NCBI RefSeq assembly: GCF_004359215.1
Contig: NC_090613.1
Coordinates: 3,886,979 to 3,950,978 of the forward strand
DNA length: 64,000 nt
Direction of reading: 5' to 3'
Origin: Bremia lactucae
Taxonomy: Eukaryota > Oomycota > Peronosporomycetes > Peronosporales > Peronosporaceae
Below the pieces are notes generated by a model. That model ran no database searches, was not told where the DNA came from, and saw only the letters and a list, made by a program, of their open reading frames with translations. Position numbers and translations under genes: made by a program. The number at the start of each line of letters is the position of its first letter. Position 1 is the stretch's first letter. This document shows, piece after piece, positions 20,850 through 32,307 of the stretch.

Positions 20850-23800
20850 ATGGCTGAGGATTCTGGCATGTTAGACAATGGGGCCATGGTGTGGGTACCT
20901 CACCAGGACCAGGTCTGGAAGAAGGCCGTGGTTGTGCGTCGCCTTGACGACGGCGTGTCGGCCGAAGTCCGACTCCAGCCTGGTGACGACGGCGAGTGGG
21001 ACACAGACGACGGCGTCGAGCAAATTGTCAATATTCGAAACATTGCGCGTCTCGCAGGAGAAGTCTCTGACGAGGCCATGCCAATTTGCAATGTCTTTGA
21101 CGCCGCGGGGGCGAATGACATGTGCACATTAAATCACTTGCATGAACCCGCGGTGCTAAAGAATTTAGAATTACGTTTTTTAAAAACCATGCCGTATACG
21201 TATACGGGTGCCATTTGTATTGCCGTGAATCCGTACCAATGGCTTGATTTGTATGGGAAAGAATTGTATTTGCAATACTTGGAAGAACCACGGGAGTCGT
21301 TGCCACCGCATCCATTTGCATTGTCTGCCATGTCGTATATGGACATGAAACGCACACACGTGGATCAGAGTATCCTCGTAAGTGGTGAAAGTGGTGCTGG
21401 AAAGACCGAGACGGTCAAGATTATGATGAATCACTTGGCTTCGATTTCAGGTGGTGGGATCCACGGTACGAAAGTCATTGATCAAGTCTTGCAATCGAAT
21501 CCATTGCTTGAATCCTTTGGAAATGCCAAGACAAAACGAAATGACAATTCCAGTCGTTTTGGTAAATTTGCACAGCTTCAGTTTGATACCACAGGGTCTC
21601 TTGTGGGATGTCTTTGTGAAACGTACTTGTTGGAAAAAAGTCGCGTTGTCGGGCAAACGGAAGGCGAACGGAATTACCATGTTTTTTATCAAATCTTTTG
21701 TCTCTCGGAGGCTCGAAAGAAGGCATTAAAACTACGTGGGGATGTGACGAGTTACAAGTACGTGACCGAAGGAGCGGACGTCGAAGTGACGGGGATTGAT
21801 GACAAACAGTGTTTAAAAGAGACACAAGATGCATTGGATACCATTGGGCTTTCAATTGACGAACAGAATGCCATTTTTGAAATTGTAGCCGCAATTTTAA
21901 ACCTCGGAGAAGTCGCATTTGAACAAACGAGTAATGATAATGAACGCAGTCATGTCACGAATGATGACATTGTGGATAACGTGGGTGCGTTATTGGGTAC
22001 AACGATCACGGCACTTCATTCGACGTTGCTTGAACGGTCCATTACTGCTGGATCCGAGTCGTATACGATTCCATTGAATGCAGAACAAGCGGCGGATTTA
22101 CGTGATGCGTTGGCCAAAGGCATGTATACGCAACTCTTTGATTGGCTCGTGCATCGTATTAACAAGGCCATTTGTTCGACAAATCATGTCAAGACGCACA
22201 TTGGATTGTTGGATATCTTTGGATTTGAGAGTTTTGATACGAATGGATTTGAACAATTGTGTATTAATTATGCCAATGAGAAACTCCAGCAAAAGTTTAA
22301 TAGCGACGTGTTTAAAGACGTGCAGCAAGAGTATGTGGATGAAGGCATTCCATTAATTCTCGTGACATTTGAAGACAATCAACCCATTTTGGATTTAATT
22401 GAAGGACGGATGGGCATTGTCAGCTTATTGAATGAAGAAGTCTTACGTCCACAAGCGACGGACATGACGTTTGTGAGTAAAGTATTGGATGCGTGTAGTA
22501 CGCACCCAAGTATTGAAAAGAATCGTATTAATCCATTGGTCTTTACGATACATCACTATGCCGGGGATGTCACGTACAATGGCACGGGATTCTTGGAAAA
22601 GAATAAAGATACGTTACCGACCGATATGGTCCAATTGCTCTCAAGTAGTTCCAATCCGGTCATTGCGACTATTTTCACGCCCACGTTACAAAATCAGCGT
22701 AATCCTCGTGGTAAAAATGGCAAAGAAGGTCGTCAGAAAGGATTTCTTGTGGGCAATACCATTGCCGGAGCCTTTCGAAAACAATTGTCGGAACTCATGG
22801 GTACGATTAACAAGACATCGTCGCAATATGTACGTTGTATTAAACCCAATGCCCACAAGAGTGCCAATGAGTTTAATCGTGTCATGATTGTCGAACAATT
22901 GCGCTGTGCTGGTGTCATTGCCGCAATTCGTATCAGTCGTGCCGCATTTCCCAATCGATTGCCATTAAATGAATTCCAACAACGTTTTCAAATGATTTGT
23001 CCTTCGGCTGTACGTGAAGCCGAGCCTGCGGTCATGGTTGCCCGTCTATTGAAAGAATTGATTCCCGACATGGCCACGACCTTGCAAAATACCAAATTTG
23101 CCGTCGGACGTTCCAAAGTGTACTTTAGTTCCGGGTTGTTGCAACGCCTTGAAGATCGTCGAAATGTGATTTTAAAAGACTATGCATTATTGATTCAAAA
23201 GACGTTGCATGGGTATGTCTTTCGCCAGCGTTTTCGACGCCAATGTAAAGCAATCGTAACGATTCAAGCAAGTGTGCGGGCAAGTGTTCAATCGAAACGG
23301 TATTACTGTGTGCGTATGGGAGTGATTCGACTCCAAGCTCGCGTACGTGGTCGTCGTGAACGCCAAGTGTTTGCAGTATTGATTGCTCGTGTGCGTCAAG
23401 CACGCGTGGTTGAGCAAGAACGGATGCGAGAACAGACGCGTGTGTTGGAACACGAGCGTCTGTGTCAACTTGAAAACGAAGAAATTGCGCGTGTCCGTCA
23501 CAAGACCATGGAAGAAGAACGAACTCGTCGTGATCCGCAGCCGGTAAGTGTTTGAATGTAGTTCATTGGTGTGGGAGACGCATAATGATGATCATGTGCC
23601 TGTACTAAGGATGGAATTGTCGGACAGGAGCCTGTGGAAGATGATTGGAGTGACGACGAGAGTGACAAGGAACACGATACAATGGACGACGTTGACAATC
23701 GACACCATCGTGAAGTCTCGGGTTCTGTCTCTCCTCGCACACTACGAGCATTAACGGAAGCAGCATCCAAAGTCGCAGAAGCCGAAGCAGCAGCTCGGGA

Positions 23801-24452
23801 TGCCAAGTACGCTGCCGAAGCGGCGTTGGAACTCAATCGAGAACTTGTATCTCAAAATGATCGTTTGCGTTCGACGTTATCGTCGAATGTGGCCGAGTAT
23901 GCCGATACCGAGTTATTACGTGAAAACGATCGATTGAAACAACAAGTACTTCAGCTTCAGACGAAATTAGTACGTTCTCAAGAAGTGTCATTGATTTCCG
24001 CCAAAGTGGTCGATAGTCGGATTACATACCGAGAAGGGCGTCAATTTGTCGAGTATAAACTCCAAATTGAAACCAATACGCGTGGAACGTTATTTGTCTG
24101 GCATCGATACAGCACGTTTCGCAATTTAGCCGCGACATTACAAACGAAAAATGGTTACAAACGTAAAGAAATTCCGGAATTACCAAATAAACAATTGTTT
24201 GGGAATTTCTCGGAAAAGATTATTCAAGATCGGGTGGCGAAATTGAATCAATTTTTAGAAGCTGCGACAAATGCCGAGTATTTGCAATGGGGTATTCGTG
24301 TGGATCAAGACACGTGTGTTTACAAACGTCGTGTAAAGAATGCCCGTGAGAGTCTTTCAACGCCAAGTCTGAATGCGTCGTCCCCACGATCGTCGCATCG
24401 ATTGTCAATGAAGTCATTTAGTTTTCGTCGTGGCAGTACGGCAGGGAATTAA
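20850..24452 (+). CDS. unconventional myosin with PX domain (stramenopile class)
   Basis: Two exons, 20850-23543 and 23628-24452, encode 1172 residues; the 84-nt intron is in phase 0. An SH3-like start (GAMVWVPHQDQVW) leads into a full motor with P-loop GESGAGKTE (about 178-186), switch I NDNSSRFGKF (about 230), switch II DIFGFESF (about 455) and CIKPN near the end of the head. Two or three IQ-type motifs follow (QKTLHGYVFRQRF, IQASVRASVQSKRY, LQARVRGRRERQ), then a short coiled coil in exon 2. A PX domain (about 1020-1126, with the WHRYSTFRNL basic core) probably binds phosphoinositides. This order is known for a stramenopile-specific myosin class (XXX in one scheme), so the likely job is moving membrane cargo on actin. 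The tail ends in a Ser/Arg-rich stretch. Confidence 0.95.
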
Positions 24453-24684
24453 ATTGAATACGGTCGAGAGGAAGCAATTTAGTTTTATCTGTAGTGGTAT
24501 GATGAAACGTGGTGGTCGTCGTAATGACGTAGCTGGTTTAACTCTGAAAAGTCCATTAGGATGAAATACATGCTATGCGATTGGTTTTTTTTTTCTTTTT
24601 TTTTGTGTTTTTTAGTTGAAAAAAAAAAAACAATTTTGTTTGGGTTTAAATCATGGACGGACTTAAAGGTGGTTTAGGAATTGT

Positions 24685-25225
24685 TTATGCCGTGCGAAGG
24701 ATAAGATGGACGCCATTGGGCGTATCCACGACGTCACTTAGTTCGCCGACATTTAATGCAAACGCAACGTCTTCAAAAGGCTTTACCATCATGCCACGAC
24801 GGAATTGCCCGAGGTCCCCGCCACGCGCCCCGCTACTGCAGTCGCTGTGCTGCATCGCGAGGTCTTTGAGCTTGGCTTGGCCAGATACAATCTGCGAGCG
24901 AAGTTCTATTAACAGATAGCAACTGTTAGTACCGATTGTATGCGATTGAGTCGAAACATCATTGCACCAAGGAGCTTGTTAATGGCTTCTTCCTTTGAGC
25001 GCGTAATTCTATCGGACAAACGCGATGCTACAGATTCAATCATACTAAACTTCACTCCCGTTTTATTTGTAACATGCAACTGCGCAATAACGCCTACCGG
25101 GACGAGAAGAATGGACGTGCTTTACTAGCAAGTGGGACGCTTGAATTTGCTCTGCGTAGTCGCATTCATCCGTAAAAAAAACATTCGATTCAAACGCCAC
25201 GTTTCAATACATTCGCACCTGCCAT
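24685..25225 (-). CDS. PIN1: Pin1-type peptidyl-prolyl cis/trans isomerase (parvulin, no WW domain)
   Basis: Four exons join in frame on the minus strand: 25225-25219, 25151-25098, 25027-24968 and 24905-24685. They give 113 residues; introns are 67, 70 and 62 nt with GT...AG. The first coding exon is only 7 nt (ATGGCAG). Conserved parvulin blocks are ASHLLVKHVHSSRP, LRSQIVSGQAKLKDLA, SDCSSGARGGDLGQF, RRGMMVKPFEDVAFAL and a GVHLILRTA end. The phosphate-binding basic loop (SSRPASRL) and the SDCSSG catalytic cysteine are present. This matches the plant-type Pin1 of about 119 residues that lacks a WW domain and isomerises phospho-Ser/Thr-Pro bonds. Its start is 134 bp from that of COQ8, in divergent orientation. 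Confidence 0.93.
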
Positions 25226-25358
25226 TTGTATGAAACAAATTAAACAATGGGACTCGCCTTTCGTCGCACCTAAGAATGTTGTTCACATGATTCGTTTCGT
25301 GTGGTACACATTCAATTGTCCATATTTGGTCTGTATAATCATTTTTTTTCCGTCTTCA

Positions 25359-27374
25359 ATGTGGACGAAAGATTTTGTCCGAGTGTTCCAGGGCGCTGGC
25401 AAAGTAGCGGAGCAGGCACTACGTTTACAACGTAGTGAAGTAGCAAATCAAAGTGAAAATCTTACAAAACATGCAGTGGAATTAAGCCGTTTAGTGCCGT
25501 TTTTTATAAGCAAACAAGAAGGCTCTACCGTCGCGGACGCGCAAAAGACAGAGGAAGCACTCTTAATAGCAGCTGGTACACCAGTAAAGACATACATGGA
25601 GAAGCCTATTGAAGAGTTTAAAACACAAGACACGAAAATGCCACACGAGTTGAAAACACAAGACACAAAAGCATCCGTACTCCAAGAGCCAATACTTCAG
25701 CCTCAAAAGGAGTTTAAGACACACGACACGAAAGCATCCGTACTCCAAGAGCCGATCAATCCACCTCGAAAAGAGTTTAAAACCACGGAATGCCAAATCA
25801 AGACGGAGCCACTTCCAATCGATTCAAAAATGGTCGAAAACACGAGTTCGACGCGTCCAGAGATTACAATTCCTCCAGTAAATGAACCTCCTAAACGAAA
25901 ATGGGAGGAAAAACACGTGCCATCGTCGCCACTGTCACGTATTTTAGGCTTTGGAAGTCTTGCCGCCAGATTAGCGGTTGGTACCGCCACTGAAATCGTA
26001 CGTAGTGGCGGCAAGAATGGTACGTACAATGCCTTTGTATCGGATGCCAATGTCGAGAAACTTGTCGAGACTTTATGCACGATGCGAGGTGCTGCGTTAA
26101 AGCTCGGACAGATGTTAAGTATTCAAGATGAAGCCATGATTCCGTCAAAATTAGCGCTCGCACTTGATCGTGTTCGTGAAAAGTAAGTCCACAAGGCGAC
26201 GAAATTGGATTCAATTTGTTGTTTGTGGTTGATTAACTTGCATTTTGCTATTGTTAGTGCACACGTGATGCCACGAGATCAATTGTATCAGCAATTGGAG
26301 ATGGAATTAGGTCAAGAATGGCCAGATCGATTTCAAGACTTTGATGATATTCCAATTGCGGCAGCATCAATTGGACAGGTTGTTTTTTTTTCTTGTTTTT
26401 TGGATGCGTATGCGAATAAAGGTATTCATGTGTGGTCTTTTTGTGCTTCGTTGGAATGGAATTAGGTCCATCGAGGAACGTTATTAAATGGCGATCGTGT
26501 GGCAATTAAGATTCAATATCCAGGTGTGGCCGAGTCCATAAACAGTGATTTACTGAATTTAAAAAGATTGGTGACGTATACCAATATCTTACCGCGTGGA
26601 TTGTATATTGATGAAATCATACGTGTGGGAAAAGAGGAGCTCACGGCCGAGTGTGATTATATTGGAGAAGCACAGAATCAAGAACGATTTCAGAAATTAC
26701 TTGAAAATCAAGGCATGACACAACAGTATGTCGTGCCACGCGTCTATCGCGAATTATCGACGTCGCGTGTTTTAACGACACAATTGATCTCGGGCGTTGC
26801 AATTGACAAGACTGTACATTTGTCTCAAAACATCCGTGATAGTATTGCGCGTCGTATTCTTGAATTGACCATTCAGGAGCTCTTTGCATGGCGTTTTATG
26901 CAAACGGATCCGAATTGGAGTAATTTTATGTATAATGCATCGACTGACACGATTGGACTCGTGGATTTTGGAGCTGCTCGAGAATATCCGCAATCGTTTG
27001 TGGACGATTATTTTCATATTGTATGGGCAGCTGCAAACCACGATGAAAAGAGTTTGATTGACTATTCAATTAAGATGCATTTTTTAACGGGTGACGAGTC
27101 AAAAGGCATGATGCGAGCTCATGTTGCAGCCGGGATGGTCGTCGGAGAGCCGTTTCGTTCGCACGAACCGTTTGACTTTGAAAAGAGCAAGTTGACAACG
27201 AGACTGGGCCAGCATACTGAAATGTTTATGCAAGGTCGATTGACTCCTCCTCCTCAAGAAGCGTATTCGCTTCATCGAAAGCTTGCAGGTGCTTTTTTAA
27301 TGTGTATCAAGCTCCGCGCGATTGTGCCGTGTCGAGATGTGCTTGAAGACGTACGACGCCAATATTATTCATAG
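25359..27374 (+). CDS. COQ8: COQ8/ADCK3-type atypical kinase (ABC1 family), mitochondrial
   Basis: Exons 25359-26182, 26258-26378 and 26466-27374 encode 617 residues. The family signature is complete: the KxGQ region (RGAALKLGQMLSIQDEA, about 243-260), AAASIGQ replacing the P-loop, VAIKIQYPGVAESINSD with the lysine, ELTAECDY, LFAWRFMQTDPNWSNF and DFGAAREY. COQ8 proteins support the coenzyme Q synthesis complex on the matrix side of the inner mitochondrial membrane. The first 200 residues are variable and contain KTQDTKASVLQEP-type repeats (three related units). I chose the ATG at 25359 (MWTKDFVRVFQGAGK); the frame is open upstream to 25230, but that would leave only 4 bp to the divergent Pin1 start. 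Confidence 0.93.
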
Positions 27375-27567
27375 ATCATCCTTTTGCGCAATACAATACT
27401 GGCTTTTTAATAAAAAAACGTTTTTTGTTTTCGACAACATCATGCATTCTGTAATTTATCATTGAGAAAGGCTCTCGGATTGTTAAAACTAAAGAGCTCT
27501 TCCTGGTTCGCGGATCTTGTCATCATTAAAAGCTTCCTTTTTGGATCCTCGAGCGTTGATTTGAACG

Positions 27568-29619
27568 ATGTTTTTGGCCCAAATTCGCTTGGCGGCGGCA
27601 CCTAAACTGGAAAGTCAGGCTGGCATTTTAAGGCTCATTGGCGTAAGTTTCAAATTAAAGTGGCCACAAGTGTGTCGTTGTAATTATTGATGTTTGATAC
27701 GTCGGGTGAGGAAGGGTGACTCCCTTACGCCGACAAGAGCTCGGAAGGACATTGAATTACAGCAACCGAAGAAGCAAATGACATCAAGAACCTTCGATAA
27801 TGCAAAGCCACACGTACGATGTGAGATGGTATGGAATAAATTAAATCAATCATCATGCTCATTCGAATGAGTGCATGACTTGTTACAGAGAACCGCAATC
27901 GAGGATACGCCAATTGTCAATGTTGACACAGCTGTACCTTCCGTAGTAGAGGATAATCTTGCCCGCTATCGGACGATGCTTAAAGTTGGTGTCCCTCGTC
28001 CCGCTGTCGAAAGACAAATGCTAAAAAACGGAATCAATCCTGCCAAACTAAATGATACTGTTCAGGAAGGAGCTCTTAGCGCTGAGGATATCAATGAATG
28101 TGTGCCAAATAAAGTTGTTGTGGCAACGACAATGCGGCGGAGATGGCACTGGCATGAAGCGATGCAAGCTGATCGAGCAAAACCGTCTTCAAATGGATCG
28201 GTTTGGACTCAATGCAGCAAAGAGGACGCGCATCGACGAATCACCGCTTTGTCTCAATCTCGAATTCAAGAACTCTTTGTGAGAGGAATGATTGACAATT
28301 CGATCGAGAACGATGACCGTGACTCTATCGTGTCGAATGCTAGCGATGCTGACATTCCATCAATCCGACAACATTCTTTTCGACCTGTTAAAGTTCAAAA
28401 GATGCGGGTGATGACGGGAACCAAAGGCACGAATCTCGAATTTGTTGTCAGCCGCTTGAAGATTCCATTTGCCGAAGTGGCAAAAGATGTGAATATCTTA
28501 ACAGCCATGTATCTTCAAGAAACGGATATCAAGACGCTATTAGCGATGTGGCCTAGTATAGCAGAGCAAGTTGTTCTGGACGAATATGCCGGAAATTATG
28601 ATTTACTTGGACGGGTGAGGCAGATTATAGTGTCACCTTTGAGCGGAAAGTTACATTTTTGAGACTAACCAAGTGTCTCCTTTTAGTGTGAACAGTTTTT
28701 AGTCATGATCCGGAAAATTCCAATGGTTAAGGAAAAGCTTCAGTGTCTTTTACTAAAAATGGAGCTCTCCTCACGTGCTGAGGACCTGAAGTAAGCTTCA
28801 ATTGGTGATGCAATATTTTATATAATAGAAAGATGATAAAAATGCTATTGCTTAGACAATTAGTGGAACTTGTGACCCGGGCACTAAATCAAATTTGCTC
28901 GAGTGCTAAATTCAGCAAAGTGGTCCGGCTTCTTCGGGATTTTGGCAATCTTGCGAACGAAGAGTTCGTAATGAATTACAAAGCAAGGTTCTCGTTGCAG
29001 TCGCTGTTTAGCCTAAATCACACCAAGGCATTTGACAAAAAAACGACCATTTTTGATGGATTTCTATACGTCCTTCGGGTACGTCCTTTTGAAACTATGA
29101 AGCACTACTGATTCTAATGATAAATGCTTTTACAGACTGAAGACGATGGTAACCTGGCAGACTTTTATGACGAGATCCCTTTGGTTATGCAATGCAAGGG
29201 TGTGTCGGTGGGCGGATTAACGGCGGAGCTTAACCAGCTTCGCGAAGGCCACCTTCTTGTAAAACACGTTGCTCAAGCAAGCAAGAATGCCATCGACGAG
29301 AATGCAAACCTTGCACTCGATGCGTTCAATCAATTTGCCGATGAAATTGACGACAAACTGCGTGGCGTACAAACCAGCTTTAATACCATGGAAGTGAGCG
29401 TACGATTTGGCATTTTTCGGCTTTCTTTTAAGCACATGCACTAGAATAGTTTTTAATTACATTTACGTTTTGTGTCATTAGCAAGGCAAATTCATGTCTT
29501 GGTTTGAAGAGAGCCCGAGCGTGCCATTGGACCAACACCTTAAAGCCATAGCTCAATTCGCGTCGGATGTCAAAGAGAGGGCTGCGATTCTACGCCCTGC
29601 ATTCCGACGCTCTATTTAA
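27568..29619 (+). CDS. formin (FH2-domain actin nucleator), short form
   Basis: Seven exons fit in frame: 27568-27642, 27715-27828, 27889-28614, 28687-28790, 28856-29078, 29136-29393 and 29482-29619, for 545 residues. The FH2 core starts around MRRRWHWHEAM and SVWTQCSK and runs through LEFVVSRLKIPFAEV, LDEYAGNYDLLGR, EQFLVMIRKIPMVKEKLQ, FDKKTTIFDGFLYVLR to the end. Before it lies LARYRTMLKVGVPRPAVERQM, a motif common in oomycete proteins and related to that of WASH subunit CCDC53. There is no proline-rich FH1 stretch. The first two exons are less certain: an ATG at 27871 in the third exon would give 488 residues. Formins assemble unbranched actin filaments; lack of FH1 would limit profilin-actin use. 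Confidence 0.85.
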
Positions 29620-29807
29620 AACAAAAAGTCTGGCTTTTACACAGCCACTGTCACGAGCTACTCTTTGAAGTACGACAGAACCGTTTCTTCAAGTTGTTGC
29701 GAGTCAAATCTAGAAGAAAATTTAGCGAAATATATTATACACTTAAAAAAAAGGAGGATACAAAGCGTCACGAGCGTAAGTTAAAAAAAAATGTCATCAG
29801 TCGCTAA

Positions 29808-30269
29808 TTAAAGTCCAATCATCGCAGCATTCTTGCAGATGAAAAGCATAAAGTGATTCCGACACTTTTGAAGTTGGTCTTGCATGTCAACCAATGCAAA
29901 ATCGTTGTAATGGACACAACAAAGATATTGCATCATATTTAACATTTGGTGGCACATTTCGCGAATCCGCACGACCGTAAGCGGCTCGGAGGATGTCAGG
30001 ACGACTCGAATCTCCTGTAACGCGATTGAAAAGCTCCGTGCACGTCTGTCGTCGCAGTGAAGGTCATGGCACAAGTCCACGGCCACAAAGAGCAACAATT
30101 CGATCTCTTCACAAAGCATCGTAGCTTCTTCCAATACTATTTCGTACTCGAGCTCTGTCCACGAGCCACGAGCACGCTTTTCCCAGCACTCGTCGCCAAA
30201 CACAATCTTGCGCTTGCGCCCGACCGTGGATTGAGGTGTTAAAGGCTGAGGCTTGTCGACAAGTATCAT
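29808..30269 (-). CDS. hypothetical protein, 153 residues
   Basis: A single open frame encodes a protein that I do not recognise. The N-terminus has a basic patch (VGRKRKIVFGDE) that could serve nuclear import. The remainder is largely helical, with Cys/His-rich parts (VAVDLCHDLHCDDRRARSF, MCHQMLNMMQYLCCVHYND), and has no membrane segment. Its 3' end faces the formin gene 189 bp away. It is included because the frame is long for this AT-rich stretch and has a protein-like composition. Additional upstream exons cannot be excluded. Confidence 0.6.
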   Translation of the reverse strand: MILVDKPQPLTPQSTVGRKRKIVFGDECWEKRARGSWTELEYEIVLEEATMLCEEIELLLFVAVDLCHDLHCDDRRARSFSIALQEIRVVLTSSEPLTVVRIREMCHQMLNMMQYLCCVHYNDFALVDMQDQLQKCRNHFMLFICKNAAMIGL

Positions 30270-31507
30270 AAGAAATGCGTTTGAGAGGCACGATTCCAGT
30301 AGAGTGGCAACAGGCGACGAAAATGCCTGATTGTTAGCGCGAAAAATTGCTTGTCCCTTTCACTCAAGGAAGCACGTTTACAAATAAACTTTTGATGCAG
30401 AAGGCAACAGGAGATGGGCGCTATCAATTTTTTGAAACCGGATGGCGTGAAAAATTACGCACGTCGCTCGAAATTTAGGGGAGCGAGATATTTAATATTT
30501 AATGTCAGTGCGAGTTATTTTCAGGGATCTTTCTGGCTTGCGTCAAATTTTCTAGCGTAACACATTGTGTTTTAAGAGAGAATTCTTGCCACTACAACCT
30601 ATGGAAACAAAAACGCACTGTCTCCCACGAACGCTGGTAACTGTCTTTTATGATAGACAAGAGTTCGGTTCAAAAAAAAGTTGCTGATTGAAAAATAAAA
30701 GGTGTCACTTAATAATAGTCACGCACCCCAAAATGCCTCGAACCCTCGTTTCTGCATTGCAACGCATGGGGTCACCTTCGCTGCTCTTTCTGATAAGTGG
30801 TCATGTTCTTTTAATCGTAAGACTTTGCTCTCTAGCTTTTTTTAACGTATGGGGCAGTAATTGGTAGCCTACAACCACGACTTTGCGGCTTTTCCGTAAG
30901 CAATCTATTTTGCAAATGATCGTGATCCGTTGGGACTTTCGCACCCGAAATAAAAAAAATCAGCGCGCACCACCTGCGCGCAGATCATGAGGATCACGGG
31001 TGTTGACCTGCCCGTATTCTTTTTTACACGTATTGTCCATTTGAAGGTCACCCAATTCCTAAACGACACTGCTAACGAATTATTGGGCAGAGCGCGTCTT
31101 TTTTTTAATCAAATTGTCAGAAGATGGCTTCTTGCTAACGACGTGTGTTTCCTTAAATTTGCAACATCTTTTCTCTTTTGCTTTATAAAGACTATAGAGC
31201 TTTTAGCTAGCCTTTATTTTTCAATACATTGCTACGACCACAAGCGTGTCGAATAGCAGCTGACTCTTTGTTTCGATCTTCTTTAATGATTTCTACCGCG
31301 GGAACTAAAGATGGAAAGTCCTGTACGATTGGCGTAAGATCGTCACAAATTCCAACTATCCCGTGCGGCAGTTACCTTTGCGCAACACGTACAAAACACG
31401 GGTTATCCTATAAAATTGTACTTTTGCGCTTCGACACGCAGGATACGGAATTGATGAATCTAAGTCCTCTGCGTGCAATATTGTGTCTGCAACCCCCTTT
31501 CTAATAG
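30270..31507. other. 1.2-kb region without a confident gene
   Basis: AT-rich with poly-A/T runs. On the minus strand about 31500-31240 two stretches look coding (HAEDLDSSIPYPACRSAKV, and GICDDLTPIVQDFPSL followed by VPAVEIIKEDRN), but they are in different frames with a stop between and no splice pair that I could make convincing. They may be exons of a small gene downstream of the membrane protein at 31508-32190. The plus-strand frames at 30987-31655 look like noise. Confidence 0.35.
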
Positions 31508-32190
31508 CTACTTGCGCCAGTCTTTTTTACTCTGCTTAATCTTCCTAGTAATTAGTGGTTTGCCCGCCATGAGTCGGTTCAGAGCCTTGCGATTAATATC
31601 CTTTCCCGTAGAAATGTCTAGCTGTAATCGTCGGCGACCCAACATAAAACTGTAAGCGTCTCTATCATCATGCTTTAATAACTTGAAGTCTTACACAATC
31701 ACCGTACAAGTCAGTTTTACGTCAATTGATTCCCAATTTGCGCTTACAAACCTTTTGGAGATGCTTCGAGCAATTCCTGGACGCCAATGCCCATGACTGT
31801 GACACGGACAAACTCGTTAAAGTCGCCCACTTTACGACACGACGTTATGTCTGTCACAACGGTGTCACACATTCGTTTTGCGCCAAAAAATACAGCAACC
31901 GACGCACTGCAGATGGCTCCATTTGTAGCCAGCAACTCCAGTATGTTGGCACTAGGAGCTGCCTGGTACACCAGGCTACCGGACAGTAGTAGCGAACAGT
32001 ACATTTGATATCGGCTGCCAATGCCCACCCATCGCATCAGGTTTCCACCACACTTTCGCACAATTGGCGTCTCGTGCACCTTATTTTGTTGCACAGGCAC
32101 TTGAATCGTGGCTTTATTGACATAATGCCGCGTTAAACGACACGCCACTAGAGGTGTAGCCCGTCGACTGAACATGTTTTTTTCTAGCAT
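31508..32190 (-). CDS. small two-helix membrane protein, probably mitochondrial (TMEM223/TMEM186-like layout)
   Basis: Exons 32190-31748 and 31649-31508 (98-nt intron) encode 194 residues. An N-terminal basic, Ser/Arg-rich segment (MFSRRATPLVACRLTRHYV after a possible earlier Met) looks like a mitochondrial targeting peptide. Two hydrophobic segments follow (YCSLLLSGSLVYQAA and LLATNGAICSASVAVFF). A C-terminal soluble part of mixed strands and a basic end (RLMAGKPLITRKIKQSKKDW) completes it. This hairpin-plus-tail plan is that of the TMEM70/186/223 group of respiratory-chain assembly factors, but I see no clear sequence motif, so the family is tentative. It is divergent to the ubiquitin protease. 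Confidence 0.6.
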
Positions 32191-32205
32191 TAAACCAAAT
32201 AGAGT

Positions 32206-32275
32206 GTCCACGTAAATTACGTGGACCCCCTTACTAAGTGTTACAATCCACCTAAATTTTACGTGGACCCCCTTA
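32206..32275. promoter_or_regulatory. palindrome and repeated 17-mer in a shared promoter
   Basis: GTCCACGTAA-A-TTACGTGGAC (32206-32226) is a perfect inverted repeat with a 1-nt centre. The 17-mer TTACGTGGACCCCCTTA occurs at 32217-32233 and again at 32259-32275. Both lie in the 117 bp between the divergent starts at 32190 and 32308. The ACGTGG core resembles a G-box half. A dimeric regulator site is plausible but unproven. Confidence 0.5.
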
Positions 32276-32307
32276 ATAATTGTTGCCGCAACAATACCGT
32301 GGTGTCC

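Noticed and set aside
24653..24919. Plus-strand gene of 88 codons downstream of myosin
   Set aside because: It is the shadow of the last exon of the minus-strand Pin1 gene.
25230..25358. N-terminal extension of COQ8 from the ATG at 25230
   Set aside because: It would leave 4 bp to the Pin1 start codon and adds a hydrophobic stretch that runs into a poly-T tract; the ATG at 25359 gives a more family-like start.
32221..32307. Upstream extension of the ubiquitin protease from a GTG codon
   Set aside because: It lacks an ATG, covers the promoter palindrome and repeat, and the ATG at 32308 starts a good membrane anchor.
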